A stretch of 64,000 nucleotides of DNA from positions 87,252 through 151,251 of the forward strand of contig NZ_JAIUZY010000013.1 of NCBI RefSeq assembly GCF_020171625.1, read 5' to 3'. The translations under genes and the position numbers were made by a program. Below the pieces are notes generated by a model. That model ran no database searches. It was not told the DNA's origin and saw only the letters and a list, made by a program, of their open reading frames with translations. Of this stretch, positions 38,535 to 47,626 are shown piece by piece. Origin of the DNA: Salipiger bermudensis. Lineage in GTDB: Bacteria; Pseudomonadota; Alphaproteobacteria; Rhodobacterales; Rhodobacteraceae. How positions within the stretch are numbered: the stretch's first letter is position 1; every line of letters begins with the position of its first letter.

Positions 38535-40823
38535 ATGAGCCGTTTCGCCGCCCCCATTGCCGAACAGATCTGGGACATGAAGTACCGCTTCAAGGAGGCG
38601 GACGGCACCCCCATCGACCAAAGCGTCGAGGACAGCTGGCGCCGCATCGCGCGCGCGCTCGCCTCCGTCGAAAAAGACGCCGAGGGCTGGGAAGAGACAT
38701 TCTTCGAGGCGCTCGAGGATTTCAAATACCTCCCCGCAGGCCGCATCACCGCCGGCGCCGGGACAGCGCGCTCGGTGACGCTGTTCAACTGTTTCGTCAT
38801 GGGCACCGTGCCGGACAGCATGTCGGGCATCTTCGACATGCTGAAGGAAGCCGCTCTGACCATGCAGCAGGGCGGGGGGATCGGCTACGATTTCTCGACC
38901 ATCCGGCCCAAGGGCGCGATCGTGCATGGCGTGGCCGCAGACGCGTCCGGCCCGCTCTCGTTCATGGACGTGTGGGACGCCATGTGCCGCACCATCATGT
39001 CGGCGGGCTCGCGCCGCGGGGCGATGATGGCGACCATGCGTTGCGATCATCCCGACGTGGAGCAGTTCATCGCTGCCAAGTCCGACAGTGCCCGGCTGCG
39101 CATGTTCAACCTCTCGGTCCTCGTCACCGATCCGTTCATGGAAGCGGTGAAGGCCGACGGGCCCTGGGATCTGGTGTTCGACGGCAAGGTCTATCGCACG
39201 GTCAAAGCGCGGGACCTGTGGAACAGGATCATGAAGGCGACCTATGACTACGCTGAGCCGGGCGTGATCTTCATCGACCGCATCAACGAGGCCAACAACC
39301 TCAACTATATCGAGCAGATCGCCGCGACGAACCCCTGCGGCGAGCAGCCGCTGCCGCCCTACGGCGCCTGCCTGCTGGGTTCGATCAACCTCGCGCGGCT
39401 GGTCACCGATCCGTTCACCGACGCGGCCGAGATCGACGATGCGGCGCTGGAAAAGCTCGTGGGCACCGCCGTGCGCATGATGGACAACGTGGTCGACGCC
39501 TCGCGTTTCCCGCTGCCCGCGCAGCAGGAGGAGGCGCAGAACAAGCGCCGCATCGGCCTTGGCGTGACCGGCCTGGCAGACGCCTTGCTGATGAAGGGGC
39601 TGCGCTACGGCTCGGAAGAGGCCGCCGCCCAGACCGAGGCGTGGCTGCACCGCATCGCCCGCGCCTCCTATCTCGCCTCGGTCGAGCTGGCCAAGGAGAA
39701 GGGCGCCTTCCCGCTCTTCGACGCCGAGAAGTACCTCGCCTCGGGCAACATGATGAACATGGACGAGGACGTGCGCGACGCGATCCGCACCCACGGCATC
39801 CGCAACGCGCTGCTGACCTCGATCGCGCCCACCGGCACGATCTCGCTCTATGCCGGCAACGTCTCGTCGGGCATCGAGCCGGTCTTTGCCTATGCCTACA
39901 AGCGCAAGGTGCTGCAGAAGGACGGCACCCGGACCGAGGAAGAAGTGGTCGACTACGCGGTGCAGATGTGGCGCGACCTCAAGGGCGATGCCGAGCTGCC
40001 GGCGTATTTCGTCAACGCCCAGACGCTCGATCCGCAGGATCACGTGCGGATGCAGGCGGCGGCGCAGAAGTGGATCGACAGCTCGATCTCGAAGACCATC
40101 AACTGCCCCGAGGACATCTCGTTCGAGGCGTTCAAGGACGTCTACATGCAGGCCTACGAGACAGGCTGCAAGGGCTGCACCACCTACCGCCCGAACGACG
40201 TGACAGGCTCGGTGCTGTCGGTGTCTGACGAGAAGAAGGCTGCCCCCGAGGCGGTCGCGACCCCGGCGGCGGAGCCCAACCAGCCGCATGGCGACGTGAT
40301 CTACATGGCCGAGCCGCTGGACCGCCCGCAGGCGCTCGAGGGCCAGACCTACAAGCTCAAGTGGCCCGACAGCGAGCACGCCATCTACCTGACGATCAAC
40401 GACATCATCGTCGGCGGGCATCGTCGGCCCTTCGAGGTGTTCATCAACTCGAAGAACATGGAGCATTATGCCTGGACGGTGGCACTGACGCGGATGATCT
40501 CGGCGGTGTTCCGGCGCGGCGGCGACGTGTCTTTCGTGGTCGAGGAACTCAAGGCGGTGTTCGATCCGCGCGGCGGCGCGTGGGTGCAGGGCAAGTACAT
40601 CCCGTCGATCCTCGCGGCCATCGGCGGGGTGATCGAGCGTCACCTGATCGCCACCGGTTTCCTCGAGGGCGAGGGCATGGGTCTCAAGTCCGACCCGCAG
40701 GCCAAGGTCGTCGGCCTCGACGCCCCCCGCGGCAAGGCCTGCCCGTCCTGCGGCCAGTTCTCGATGATGATGGTTGAGGGCTGCATGACCTGCTCGAGCT
40801 GCGGCCACTCGAAGTGCGGGTGA
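38535..40823 (+). CDS. adenosylcobalamin-dependent (class II) ribonucleotide reductase
   Basis: Makes deoxyribonucleotides using a cobalamin radical and so works with or without oxygen. The 762-residue protein shows LFNCFVMG with one active-site Cys, QQGGGIGYDFSTIRPKGA, the NPCGEQPLPPYGACLLGSIN catalytic-loop motif and IAPTGTISLYAGNVSSGIEP. The C-terminus has a TSCPD-type region with a zinc ribbon (CPSCG ... CSSCGHSKCG) for recycling by thioredoxin. There is no N-terminal ATP-cone, so allosteric activity control is absent or reduced. The gene ends at a strong terminator and marks the end of the conserved region. Confidence 0.95.
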   Translation: MSRFAAPIAEQIWDMKYRFKEADGTPIDQSVEDSWRRIARALASVEKDAEGWEETFFEALEDFKYLPAGRITAGAGTARSVTLFNCFVMGTVPDSMSGIFDMLKEAALTMQQGGGIGYDFSTIRPKGAIVHGVAADASGPLSFMDVWDAMCRTIMSAGSRRGAMMATMRCDHPDVEQFIAAKSDSARLRMFNLSVLVTDPFMEAVKADGPWDLVFDGKVYRTVKARDLWNRIMKATYDYAEPGVIFIDRINEANNLNYIEQIAATNPCGEQPLPPYGACLLGSINLARLVTDPFTDAAEIDDAALEKLVGTAVRMMDNVVDASRFPLPAQQEEAQNKRRIGLGVTGLADALLMKGLRYGSEEAAAQTEAWLHRIARASYLASVELAKEKGAFPLFDAEKYLASGNMMNMDEDVRDAIRTHGIRNALLTSIAPTGTISLYAGNVSSGIEPVFAYAYKRKVLQKDGTRTEEEVVDYAVQMWRDLKGDAELPAYFVNAQTLDPQDHVRMQAAAQKWIDSSISKTINCPEDISFEAFKDVYMQAYETGCKGCTTYRPNDVTGSVLSVSDEKKAAPEAVATPAAEPNQPHGDVIYMAEPLDRPQALEGQTYKLKWPDSEHAIYLTINDIIVGGHRRPFEVFINSKNMEHYAWTVALTRMISAVFRRGGDVSFVVEELKAVFDPRGGAWVQGKYIPSILAAIGGVIERHLIATGFLEGEGMGLKSDPQAKVVGLDAPRGKACPSCGQFSMMMVEGCMTCSSCGHSKCG

Positions 40824-40905
40824 GCTGGGGTGGATCTAAAGTGTGAGACCCAACATATCTTGTCCATTTCCGGGGTAATTTGACCATTCCGGCACAGTAT
40901 TAATG

Positions 40906-40940
40906 ACCATCGGCTGCGCAGCAGCCGGTGGTTTCTTTTA
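40906..40940 (+). terminator. Rho-independent terminator after the ribonucleotide reductase gene
   Basis: ACCATCGGCTGC and GCAGCCGGTGGT form a 12-bp stem with one G-T pair and a 3-base loop, followed by TTCTTTTATAT. It is 83 bp after the stop codon. The remaining bases between 40824 and 41135 hold no gene I can support. Confidence 0.8.
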
Positions 40941-41135
40941 TATCAATGGCTTGCGCATCTGGCGGATTTGCAGCCTCTAATGCGCCGTCGGAGCGCTCAG
41001 TTCTGGCGGGCGCCGTTGACGGCCAGCCGCGCTTTCGGCATCCCTCAGGGCAAATCCGGCCGGGTTCTTTCCAACATCCCCCTCCAGCAGAAGCTCTGCC
41101 TGAGGGCATGGCGCAACGCGCCAGAAAGGACCGCC

Positions 41136-42233
41136 ATGACGAAGATCAAGTTCATCGATGCCCGCTTCGCCGATGCCGACGAGAACGAGTTCGCCCTAAA
41201 GCGCCGCTTCGAGTGGCATCTGCGCAAGCTCCGTGCCCTTCATGACGGGGTGTCCCCAAAGGTTCCGGGAGACTTTGAGGATGAGTTGCGCTGGAACGAG
41301 GACCTCATCGCCGTGCCGCTCTCGGAAAAGGACCGCAACAAGATGCTGCGCCGTGCGCGCCGGGTAATGGGCGCGCGTGCCAAGGCTTCCGGGCTCAGCC
41401 ATCTCAGCTCGGATGACCGGCGCGCGCTCGAGGTATTCCGCTGCGGGGCGGACCTAGTCGGCATCGCCAGCGAGCACCGCGCCGATGAGATCGCCGCCGC
41501 CATTCATGCCGAGATGCCCTGGATGGCGGCCGCGACTGACTTCCTCTGGAAGGCGATGCGCCGCTCGGTGCGGGTGGGGGAGCCCGGATTCCGTCTGTCG
41601 CCTATACTGCTTGACGGCCCGCCGGGCATCGGCAAGAGCGTGTGGTCACGCGAATTGAGCCGCCATCTTGGAGTGCCGCGCTGCGGGATCGAAGGGACCG
41701 CAGAGCAGGCCTCCTTCGTCGTCAACGGCTCGCAACGCGGCTGGGGCTCGGCCTTCCCTGGACGGCCCCTACAGACCATCGTGCAGAGCCTCTGCGCAAA
41801 TCCGATCGTGGTGATCGATGAGATCGAGAAGGCCGGGACGCCGACCTCGACGAAGGGGCAGGCCTACGGCTTGGCCGAGGGGCTGCTGCCGCTGCTGGAA
41901 CGGTCGTCTGCTGTGGCCTGGAAGTGCCCCTATTACCAGGTCGGCTTCGACATGTCGTGGATCAGCTGGGTCCTGACCTCGAATAGTCTGACGACCCTTC
42001 CGGCCCCATTTCTGAGCCGCCTGGACATCCTGCGCCTCGCCGGCCCCGGCAAGAGAGACCTCATCTCCTTCGCGGAGCGCGAGGGCGCGCGACGGGGGCT
42101 GTCTGATGCTGCCCTAGGCGCGATCTGCGAGGTGATCGACCAGATTGCTGATGCGCATGAGATCAATCTGCGCCACGTGTCTAGGATGCTGTCGAGGGCC
42201 GAGGCCATGGCAAGCAGCCCGCTGTCGCATTGA
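41136..42233 (+). CDS. AAA family ATPase, Lon-type module
   Basis: A 365-residue protein. AGAAAGGA precedes the ATG at 41136. An N-terminal region of about 180 helical residues, rich in charged residues, leads into an AAA+ core with Walker A LLDGPPGIGKSVWSREL and Walker B PIVVIDEIEKAG. A sensor-1-type stretch (WVLTSNSLTTLPAPFLSRLDI, with an Arg finger in the SRLD segment) follows. The core resembles the Lon ATPase domain, but no protease domain follows. It is the first gene of the accessory region and stands alone. Function unknown; a disaggregase or defence-type role is speculative. Confidence 0.7.
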   Translation: MTKIKFIDARFADADENEFALKRRFEWHLRKLRALHDGVSPKVPGDFEDELRWNEDLIAVPLSEKDRNKMLRRARRVMGARAKASGLSHLSSDDRRALEVFRCGADLVGIASEHRADEIAAAIHAEMPWMAAATDFLWKAMRRSVRVGEPGFRLSPILLDGPPGIGKSVWSRELSRHLGVPRCGIEGTAEQASFVVNGSQRGWGSAFPGRPLQTIVQSLCANPIVVIDEIEKAGTPTSTKGQAYGLAEGLLPLLERSSAVAWKCPYYQVGFDMSWISWVLTSNSLTTLPAPFLSRLDILRLAGPGKRDLISFAEREGARRGLSDAALGAICEVIDQIADAHEINLRHVSRMLSRAEAMASSPLSH

Positions 42234-42956
42234 GTGGGGGATGCGAGCGCGCCTTAGGTCGGCCAAGACCAAAGTAGTCGCTTGGGCTGATGGCAGCAGC
42301 TGGAGGGGGGCAGCCCAAGCGACATTCCTGCAAGGCGCAACTTTACGTCAGGCGCCGACACGAACGGCGGGGAGCCGACATTCGCTGCGGCGACGATCCG
42401 ATCACCGACAAAAGGTGGAAGCCGACACTCGGAGCGGAGCAAGATCGAGGTTTGTTCTGCGCCGCCGCATCACCGCCTCGAGCCCAAATTGACCGCGTCG
42501 ACTTTGGTCGAGTTCGCAATTGCAGCATGGGCGCGCTCGCCGCTCCCAGCCCATACCGGCCATCTATAGCCCCCGCGAACGCTGTGGCGCAGCTTTCACC
42601 GGAGCGACCATTCTTCCACCGCGCGGCATTTTCGAAGCGTGGAGGTCCGGTTCGCGGAGAAGAGCGCAAATCACACCCATGATGGCGGCGCGGGCGTCGA
42701 TGTGGCCAATGGGCCACTGCGCTCCTTGGCGACCGCGGAGATATGGTGCGGCCGAGCGAACCTGAGAACCGCAGTGTCAGCCGGCTCCAAGCGGATTGAA
42801 GCGCCGCGCCGGTTCGGGCATTCTTGGTGCGACGTGGTTTCACTCGGTCGGTCGATGCAAAGCGCGGACAGTTCGGTAGGCGCTTCGACTTCTGGGACAG
42901 CGGGATGAAAGAGTGTGCGGCCCGTCAGGCCGCACCCCTTCATGTGTCGCGCCCGT
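42234..42956. repeat. gene-free stretch with degenerate interspersed repeats
   Basis: About 720 bp with no gene I can support. It contains GCGCCGCCGCATCACCGCC followed by TCGAGCCCAAA at about 42459-42488, a copy of the GCCGCATGACNGCTTCGAGCCC module that recurs six more times to the right. It also holds GAACGGCGGGGAGCCGACATT at about 42362, a common companion module. Confidence 0.6.
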
Positions 42957-44045
42957 TCAGGCGAGGTTCTGATTGAAGAACGCCTCGAGCTTGTCGAAGG
43001 GGATGATGTCGACCTGGTCGTAGAGGTCGACGTGATCCGCACCGTCGATGATCATCAGCTCCTTCGGCTCGGCAGCAGCGGCCACCGCGTCTTCGGAGAA
43101 GTATCGCGAATGCGCCTCGGAGCCTGCGATCACCAGCATCGGGCGCGGGCTGATCTCGTCGACATAGGTCAGTAGCGGCATGTTCATGAAGGACAGCGGG
43201 TTGGTCACGGTCCAGCCGTCGTTCGAGTTCACCGACCGGGGATGATAGCCGCGCTCGGGGTCCTTGTAATAGGCGTGATACATCTGGATCACCGGGTCAT
43301 CGATGCCGTCGAGGCTGTCCGGCAGGCCGCCCGCGAGCGCGGGGCTGTCCGATGCCGCATCTTCCCAGCGTTGACGGCTCATCGCCGCGAGGCCCTCGGC
43401 GCGCTGTTCGTCGGTGAGGCTGTCATAGTAGCCCTTCGCCATCACGCGCGACATGTCATACATCGAGGTGGTCGCGACGGCTTTCACGCGCTTGTCCGCG
43501 GCCACCGCGTTCAGCGCCATGCCACCGAAGCCGCAGATGCCGATGATGCCGAGCCGTTCGCGGTCGACCGCGTCATGTAGGCCGAGGAAGTCGATCGCGG
43601 CCATGAAGTCTTCGGTGTTGATGTCCGGGGATGCGACCGAGCGCGGCTGCCCCCCGCTCTCGCCGACATAGGACGGGTCGAAGGCGACAGTGACGAACCC
43701 ACGTTCGGCCATAATCTGGGCGTAAAGACCGGCGGCCTGTTCCTTGACCGCGCCAAAGGGACCGGCGACGGCCAGCGCGGGCAGTGCGCCTTCGGGGCGC
43801 TCGGCGGGCATGTAGAGATCACCGACCAGCGTGATGCCGTAGCGGTTGGTGAACTCGACCTTGGAATGTTCGACCGCGTCGCTTTTCGCGAAGGTCTTGT
43901 CCCAGTCGCTGCTTTGCGCGCGCAGCGGGTTGCCGAAGGAGGCGGCGGCGACGGCTGCGGCGCTGACGCCAGCCATCTTCAGCAGGTTGCGGCGGCCTTC
44001 GTTGGGGGCGGCGATTTCGGCGGAGGTCTGCGGTGTCTCGGTCAT
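42957..44045 (-). CDS. Tat-exported alpha/beta hydrolase with cysteine nucleophile elbow
   Basis: A 362-residue protein. A twin-arginine signal (RRNLLKMAGVSAAAVAAA) predicts export in folded form. The mature part is a dienelactone-hydrolase-like alpha/beta fold: LVGDLYMPAERPEG, VAFDPSYVGESGGQPRS, nucleophile elbow GICGFGGMALNA with Cys in place of Ser, and the catalytic His in IDGADHVDLYD. AGGGAAC precedes the ATG. It diverges from an MFS/cyclophilin-like pair. A Cys elbow is known in dienelactone hydrolases; the natural substrate is unknown. Confidence 0.82.
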   Translation of the reverse strand: MTETPQTSAEIAAPNEGRRNLLKMAGVSAAAVAAASFGNPLRAQSSDWDKTFAKSDAVEHSKVEFTNRYGITLVGDLYMPAERPEGALPALAVAGPFGAVKEQAAGLYAQIMAERGFVTVAFDPSYVGESGGQPRSVASPDINTEDFMAAIDFLGLHDAVDRERLGIIGICGFGGMALNAVAADKRVKAVATTSMYDMSRVMAKGYYDSLTDEQRAEGLAAMSRQRWEDAASDSPALAGGLPDSLDGIDDPVIQMYHAYYKDPERGYHPRSVNSNDGWTVTNPLSFMNMPLLTYVDEISPRPMLVIAGSEAHSRYFSEDAVAAAAEPKELMIIDGADHVDLYDQVDIIPFDKLEAFFNQNLA

Positions 44046-44101
44046 GCGTGTTCCCTGTGATTGATGTCTCTACACCAGAGGTGGGGCGTCGGGACTGCGC
44101 A

Positions 44102-44116
44102 ATTAAGACCATTAAT
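44102..44116. promoter_or_regulatory. candidate LysR-type operator (ATTAA-N5-TTAAT)
   Basis: A perfect ATTAAGACCATTAAT inverted repeat fits the T-N11-A pattern of LysR-type sites. It lies between the divergent hydrolase and MFS genes, 57 bp before the hydrolase start. The LysR gene at 46.7 kb is the natural candidate regulator. Confidence 0.45.
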
Positions 44117-44268
44117 CCGCATGCCGTAATGAGGGCTTCTCATGAATGAGACCGGGACCGAGGCGACCCACTGACCCATATTGCACATCACTGCATGCAA
44201 GATTCACGCATAATCGCGCGTTTGCCCACCGGATAGATAAGGTGAACCACAGACAGACGGAGCAGACC

Positions 44269-45465
44269 TTGACGGATACCACTTTGGAGCAGACCGACAG
44301 TTCACCGAGCGGCGCTTGGGGCGCGGTCCTGTCAATGTCGCTTTGCGTGGCGATGCTGATCGCGTCGGAGTTCATGCCGGTCAGCCTGCTGACGCCAATG
44401 GCCGAGGGGCTTGGCGCGACGACAGGACAGACAGGTCAGGCGATCTCGATCAGCGGCTTGTTCGCGGTGGCCACCAGCCTTGCGATCACCACCATCGCGG
44501 GTCGGATCAACCGCAAGACGGTGCTGGTGGTGCTGACCGGGCTGATGCTGCTTTCGCTGGTCGTGGTGGCGATGGCGCCGTCCTTCGCCGTGTTGATGGC
44601 GGGGCGGGCACTTCTTGGGATCTGCGTCGGCGGCTTCTGGTCTTTGGCGACGTCGATCCTCATGCGGTTGGTGCCGGAGCGCGACGTGCCCCGCGCGCTT
44701 GGGCTGATGTATGGCGGTCAGGCCATCGCGGCGGCCTTTGCCGCGCCGCTGGGCAGCTACCTTGGCGACATCGTCGGCTGGCGCGGTGTGTTCTGGGCGC
44801 TGACCCCGGTGGTCGCGCTGAACCTTGTCTGGCACCTGATCGCCCTGCCCTCCCTGCCGGTCGAAACGCGGCAGAGCCTGTCCACCTTCGGCACGCTGCT
44901 CCGCCGACGTTACTTCCGGCGCGGGCTTGTAGCGATCACCTTCACCTGGGGCTCGGCCTTCACCATGTTCACCTACCTGCGCCCCTTCCTTGAGCAGGTC
45001 ACTGGCGTGGGCGTCGACCTGCTGTCGGTGCTGCTGCTGGTGCTCGGGGCCGCAGGGTTTGTCGGCTCATCCCTGTCGGGGCGCATGGTCGGCGGACGGG
45101 TCGAGCGGATGCTCTGCCTGCCTGCGCTGGTCATGGGCGGCTGCACGGCGGCCTTGCTCATCGCCGGTGGATCAGTGATCGCGGCGGGCCTGCTGCTGGC
45201 GATCTGGGGGGCGATGAACACCGCCATGTCGGTAATCTGGATGAGCTGGATGTCCCGCAATGTCGATGACCTGCCCGAGGCGGCCGGCGGGCTGATGGTC
45301 GCCGTGATCCAGGCCTCGATCCTGCTGGGCGGTGTGATCGGGGGCTTCCTTCTGGACCTGATCTCGATCGAAGCCGCTTTTGGAGGGAGCGTCCTGCTGG
45401 CCCTTGTCGCGCTTGCGATCACCGGGACGGGCCGTCACCTTCTGAAACCGAACACGGAGAGCTGA
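44269..45465 (+). CDS. MFS transporter, AraJ/NepI-like efflux permease
   Basis: A 398-residue major facilitator with twelve predicted helices. Landmarks are LIASEFMPVSLLTPMAEGLGATTGQTGQAIS at helix 1-2, AGRALLGICVGGFWSL at helix 4, and the RVERML loop between the halves. This belongs to the DHA1 group of sugar, purine or drug exporters. There is no good ATG: TTG 44269 behind ACGGAG is my choice, with GTG 44242 as alternative. The cyclophilin-like gene follows after three bases, so the two are co-transcribed. Substrate unknown. Confidence 0.82.
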   Translation: MTDTTLEQTDSSPSGAWGAVLSMSLCVAMLIASEFMPVSLLTPMAEGLGATTGQTGQAISISGLFAVATSLAITTIAGRINRKTVLVVLTGLMLLSLVVVAMAPSFAVLMAGRALLGICVGGFWSLATSILMRLVPERDVPRALGLMYGGQAIAAAFAAPLGSYLGDIVGWRGVFWALTPVVALNLVWHLIALPSLPVETRQSLSTFGTLLRRRYFRRGLVAITFTWGSAFTMFTYLRPFLEQVTGVGVDLLSVLLLVLGAAGFVGSSLSGRMVGGRVERMLCLPALVMGGCTAALLIAGGSVIAAGLLLAIWGAMNTAMSVIWMSWMSRNVDDLPEAAGGLMVAVIQASILLGGVIGGFLLDLISIEAAFGGSVLLALVALAITGTGRHLLKPNTES

Positions 45466-45468
45466 GCC

Positions 45469-45900
45469 ATGACGATCAAATCCAACCGTCGCGCCGTTCT
45501 GGCCGGTGGGGCCGCCGCGCTGATGATGCCCGCCGTGGCCCGCGCGCAACCGATGCGGATGCGGGTCAGCTTCGACAATCAGCAGGTAGTCTATCAGCTG
45601 GTCGACAATCCGACGGTGCGCGATCTGATGTCGATGTTGCCCGTCGAGCTGGAGATCAAGGATTTCTCCAACAACGAGATGATCGTGCATCTGCCCCGCC
45701 GCCTTGACGAAGGCGGGTTCGAAGCCTTCGATGACGAAACGCCGGGCGATCTGTGCTACTTCCTGGGATGGGGCAACCTCGCGCTGTTCCACGGCGACTA
45801 CACCTTCCGCGATGACCTGATCCGGCTGGGCCATATCGAGGGCGACGTGGCGCCCCTGCTCCACAAGGGCACCTATCCCGTCCGGATCGAGATGATCTGA
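45469..45900 (+). CDS. exported cyclophilin-like protein
   Basis: A 143-residue protein with a twin-arginine-like signal (SNRRAVLAGGAAALMMPAVARAQ). The mature 115 residues match the cyclophilin-like beta-barrel family (PF18050): MRMRVSFDNQQVVYQLVDNPTVRDLMSMLP, LEIKDFSNNEMIVHLPRRLD, GDLCYFLGWGNLALFHGD and YPVRIEMI. These proteins keep the fold but not the proline-isomerase active site; their role is unknown. The stop codon abuts the convergent SDR stop with no gap between them. Export matches that of the nearby hydrolase. Confidence 0.78.
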   Translation: MTIKSNRRAVLAGGAAALMMPAVARAQPMRMRVSFDNQQVVYQLVDNPTVRDLMSMLPVELEIKDFSNNEMIVHLPRRLDEGGFEAFDDETPGDLCYFLGWGNLALFHGDYTFRDDLIRLGHIEGDVAPLLHKGTYPVRIEMI

Positions 45901-46650
45901 TCACGGCGCGGCCACGCCGGTCATCTCCGCGAACCGCGTAAGCACAGCGTCCTGAAAATCGTGGTCCTCGATCTTCGGATCGGGGCGCTGCCTGCGCATG
46001 TGGTGCCAATAGCCGCCCGCTTCGTCGGCACCGGTGGCCAGCCAGCACTGGGTCACATGCGCCTGATCCAGCGGATCGCTGGCGGATGCGCCGCCCATGC
46101 GCGTCGGCACCCAACCGGGATCGACGGTATGGCAGATGACCCCGTCCAGCCTGCGCGCAAAGGCGGCAGACAGGGCGGTGACCAGCAGCTTGCTTTCCCC
46201 ATAGGCGCTGCTTGATGACCACGGACGGCGCGTCCAGTCCATATCCTCAAGTACCTTGCCATGTCCCCGGTGCATCGAACTGCCGGTAAAGATCAGACGC
46301 GCGGGCCGGTCCGCCAGCAGGCTGAGCATGTAGGGCGCCAGCGCGTTGACCATCAGCACCCGCAACAGGCCATCCGACGTCTCGTTACGCTGATCATCGA
46401 TGGTGCCGGCGTTGTGGATGATCGCATCCACCCGGCCAATGGCATTCAGGTCCCCTGCCATGCGGCGCACCTCGGCGCGATCCCCAAGATCCCCTGTCAG
46501 CACCCGCGCCTGAGCGGCGAGGCCGCCGAAATCTTCCGCGCGCTCGGCGTTCCGCGCGTGAAGGATCACCTCGTGCCCCTCCTCCAGCAGGCGATTGGCG
46601 GCGTTTCGTCCCACGCCAGTGGTTGACCCCGTCACGAGAATTCTTGCCAT
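45901..46650 (-). CDS. short-chain dehydrogenase/reductase
   Basis: A 249-residue SDR starting at the ATG at 46650, which gives MARILVTGSTTGVG. The cofactor motif TGSTTGVG is the retinol-dehydrogenase-like variant; HNAG (about residue 81), catalytic Ser in LIFTGSSMH and YGESK at about 149 follow. LHARN after strand 2 supports NADPH. It diverges from a LysR gene, and an inverted repeat GATCGAA-N17-TTCGATC sits between them, so it is probably controlled by that regulator. Substrate unknown. Confidence 0.83.
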   Translation of the reverse strand: MARILVTGSTTGVGRNAANRLLEEGHEVILHARNAERAEDFGGLAAQARVLTGDLGDRAEVRRMAGDLNAIGRVDAIIHNAGTIDDQRNETSDGLLRVLMVNALAPYMLSLLADRPARLIFTGSSMHRGHGKVLEDMDWTRRPWSSSSAYGESKLLVTALSAAFARRLDGVICHTVDPGWVPTRMGGASASDPLDQAHVTQCWLATGADEAGGYWHHMRRQRPDPKIEDHDFQDAVLTRFAEMTGVAAP

Positions 46651-46675
46651 CGCTAGCCGGCCTTTCTTGCCCATT

Positions 46676-46706
46676 GATCGAAAACTGGATGTAATCGCAT
46701 TCGATC
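46676..46706. promoter_or_regulatory. inverted repeat GATCGAA-N17-TTCGATC, candidate LysR operator
   Basis: Perfect 7-bp arms lie in the 82-bp gap between the divergent SDR and LysR genes, the usual place for an autoregulatory LysR-type site. Confidence 0.45.
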
Positions 46707-46732
46707 CATCGACAAATCACAAGAGGCATCCC

Positions 46733-47626
46733 GTGCCCCGCGAAAACCTCAACGACCTTCGGGCCTTCATGGCCGTGGCGCAGGAAAGCAACTTCACCCG
46801 CGCCGCCGCCCGTCTGGGCGTGTCGCAATCCGCGCTGAGCCATACGATCCGCCAGCTTGAAGAGCGGCTCGGCCTGCGCCTGCTGACCCGCACCACCCGC
46901 GCTGTCTCGACGACCGAGGCCGGGCAGCGCCTGCTGGACGGGATCAGCCATCACATCGGTCAGATCGATGCGCAGCTTGATGAGCTTGGTGCCCTGCGCG
47001 AAAACCCCGCCGGCACGGTCCGCCTCGTCTCCTCCGAGCTGGGCATCGCCCAAGTGCTCTGGCCGAAGCTGCAACCGCTGCTGCGCGCGAACCCCGACAT
47101 CAAGGTCGAGATCACGCTCGACAACGGCTTCAACGACATCGTGGCCGAAGGCTTCGATGCCGGCGTTCGGCGGGGCGAACATCTGGCGAAGGACATGATC
47201 TCTGCCCGGATCGGTGAGCCGCTGCGCTACATCGTCGTCGCTGCGCCGCAGGTCTTTGACACGCATGCAAGACCGCAACATCCGCGCGAGTTGGCGGAGC
47301 TGCCCTGCGTCAATTTCCATCTGCAATCGGCGAAACGCAATTTCCCTTGGGAATTCTGCGAGGACGGGCATGATCTGCGGGTGAAGGTCGACGGGCAGCT
47401 GGCGTTCAACAACATCTTTCTTGTGCTCGACGCGGCCCTCGCCGGCTTCGGTTGCGCCTACATGTCGGTGGACCTTGCCGAACCGCATCTGAAGGCCGGA
47501 CGCTTGGTGCAGGTGCTGGACGATTACTGCCCGTTCTTCGACCCGTTCCATCTCTATTACCCGAACCGGCGCCAACCCTCATCCGCGTTCCGCGTTGTTC
47601 TGGAGGCGCTACGTGCCAAGGGTTGA
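46733..47626 (+). CDS. LysR family transcriptional regulator
   Basis: A 297-residue regulator. The N-terminal winged helix-turn-helix is complete (FTRAAARLGVSQSALSHTIRQLEERLGLRLLTRTTRAVSTTEAG), followed by the effector-binding domain (GTVRLVSSELGIAQVL ... DAGVRRGEHLAKDMI). The start is GTG 46733, set by AAGAGG seven bases upstream. It probably regulates the divergent SDR and perhaps the hydrolase and MFS genes, forming one five-gene cassette. The effector is unknown. Confidence 0.9.
   Translation: MPRENLNDLRAFMAVAQESNFTRAAARLGVSQSALSHTIRQLEERLGLRLLTRTTRAVSTTEAGQRLLDGISHHIGQIDAQLDELGALRENPAGTVRLVSSELGIAQVLWPKLQPLLRANPDIKVEITLDNGFNDIVAEGFDAGVRRGEHLAKDMISARIGEPLRYIVVAAPQVFDTHARPQHPRELAELPCVNFHLQSAKRNFPWEFCEDGHDLRVKVDGQLAFNNIFLVLDAALAGFGCAYMSVDLAEPHLKAGRLVQVLDDYCPFFDPFHLYYPNRRQPSSAFRVVLEALRAKG

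Noticed and set aside
38238..40808. 856-codon minus-strand open frame opposite the ribonucleotide reductase gene
   Set aside because: Shadow frame; the plus strand encodes every conserved class II reductase motif.
40850..40905. Possible IS end (TGTCCATTTCCGGGGTAATT) after the ribonucleotide reductase gene
   Set aside because: It resembles IS21-type termini, but no second terminus, transposase fragment or target duplication is visible.
42290..42843. Open frames on both strands in the gap after the AAA ATPase gene
   Set aside because: Composition is repeat-derived, with no start signal and no protein family features; the stretch is better explained by interspersed repeats.
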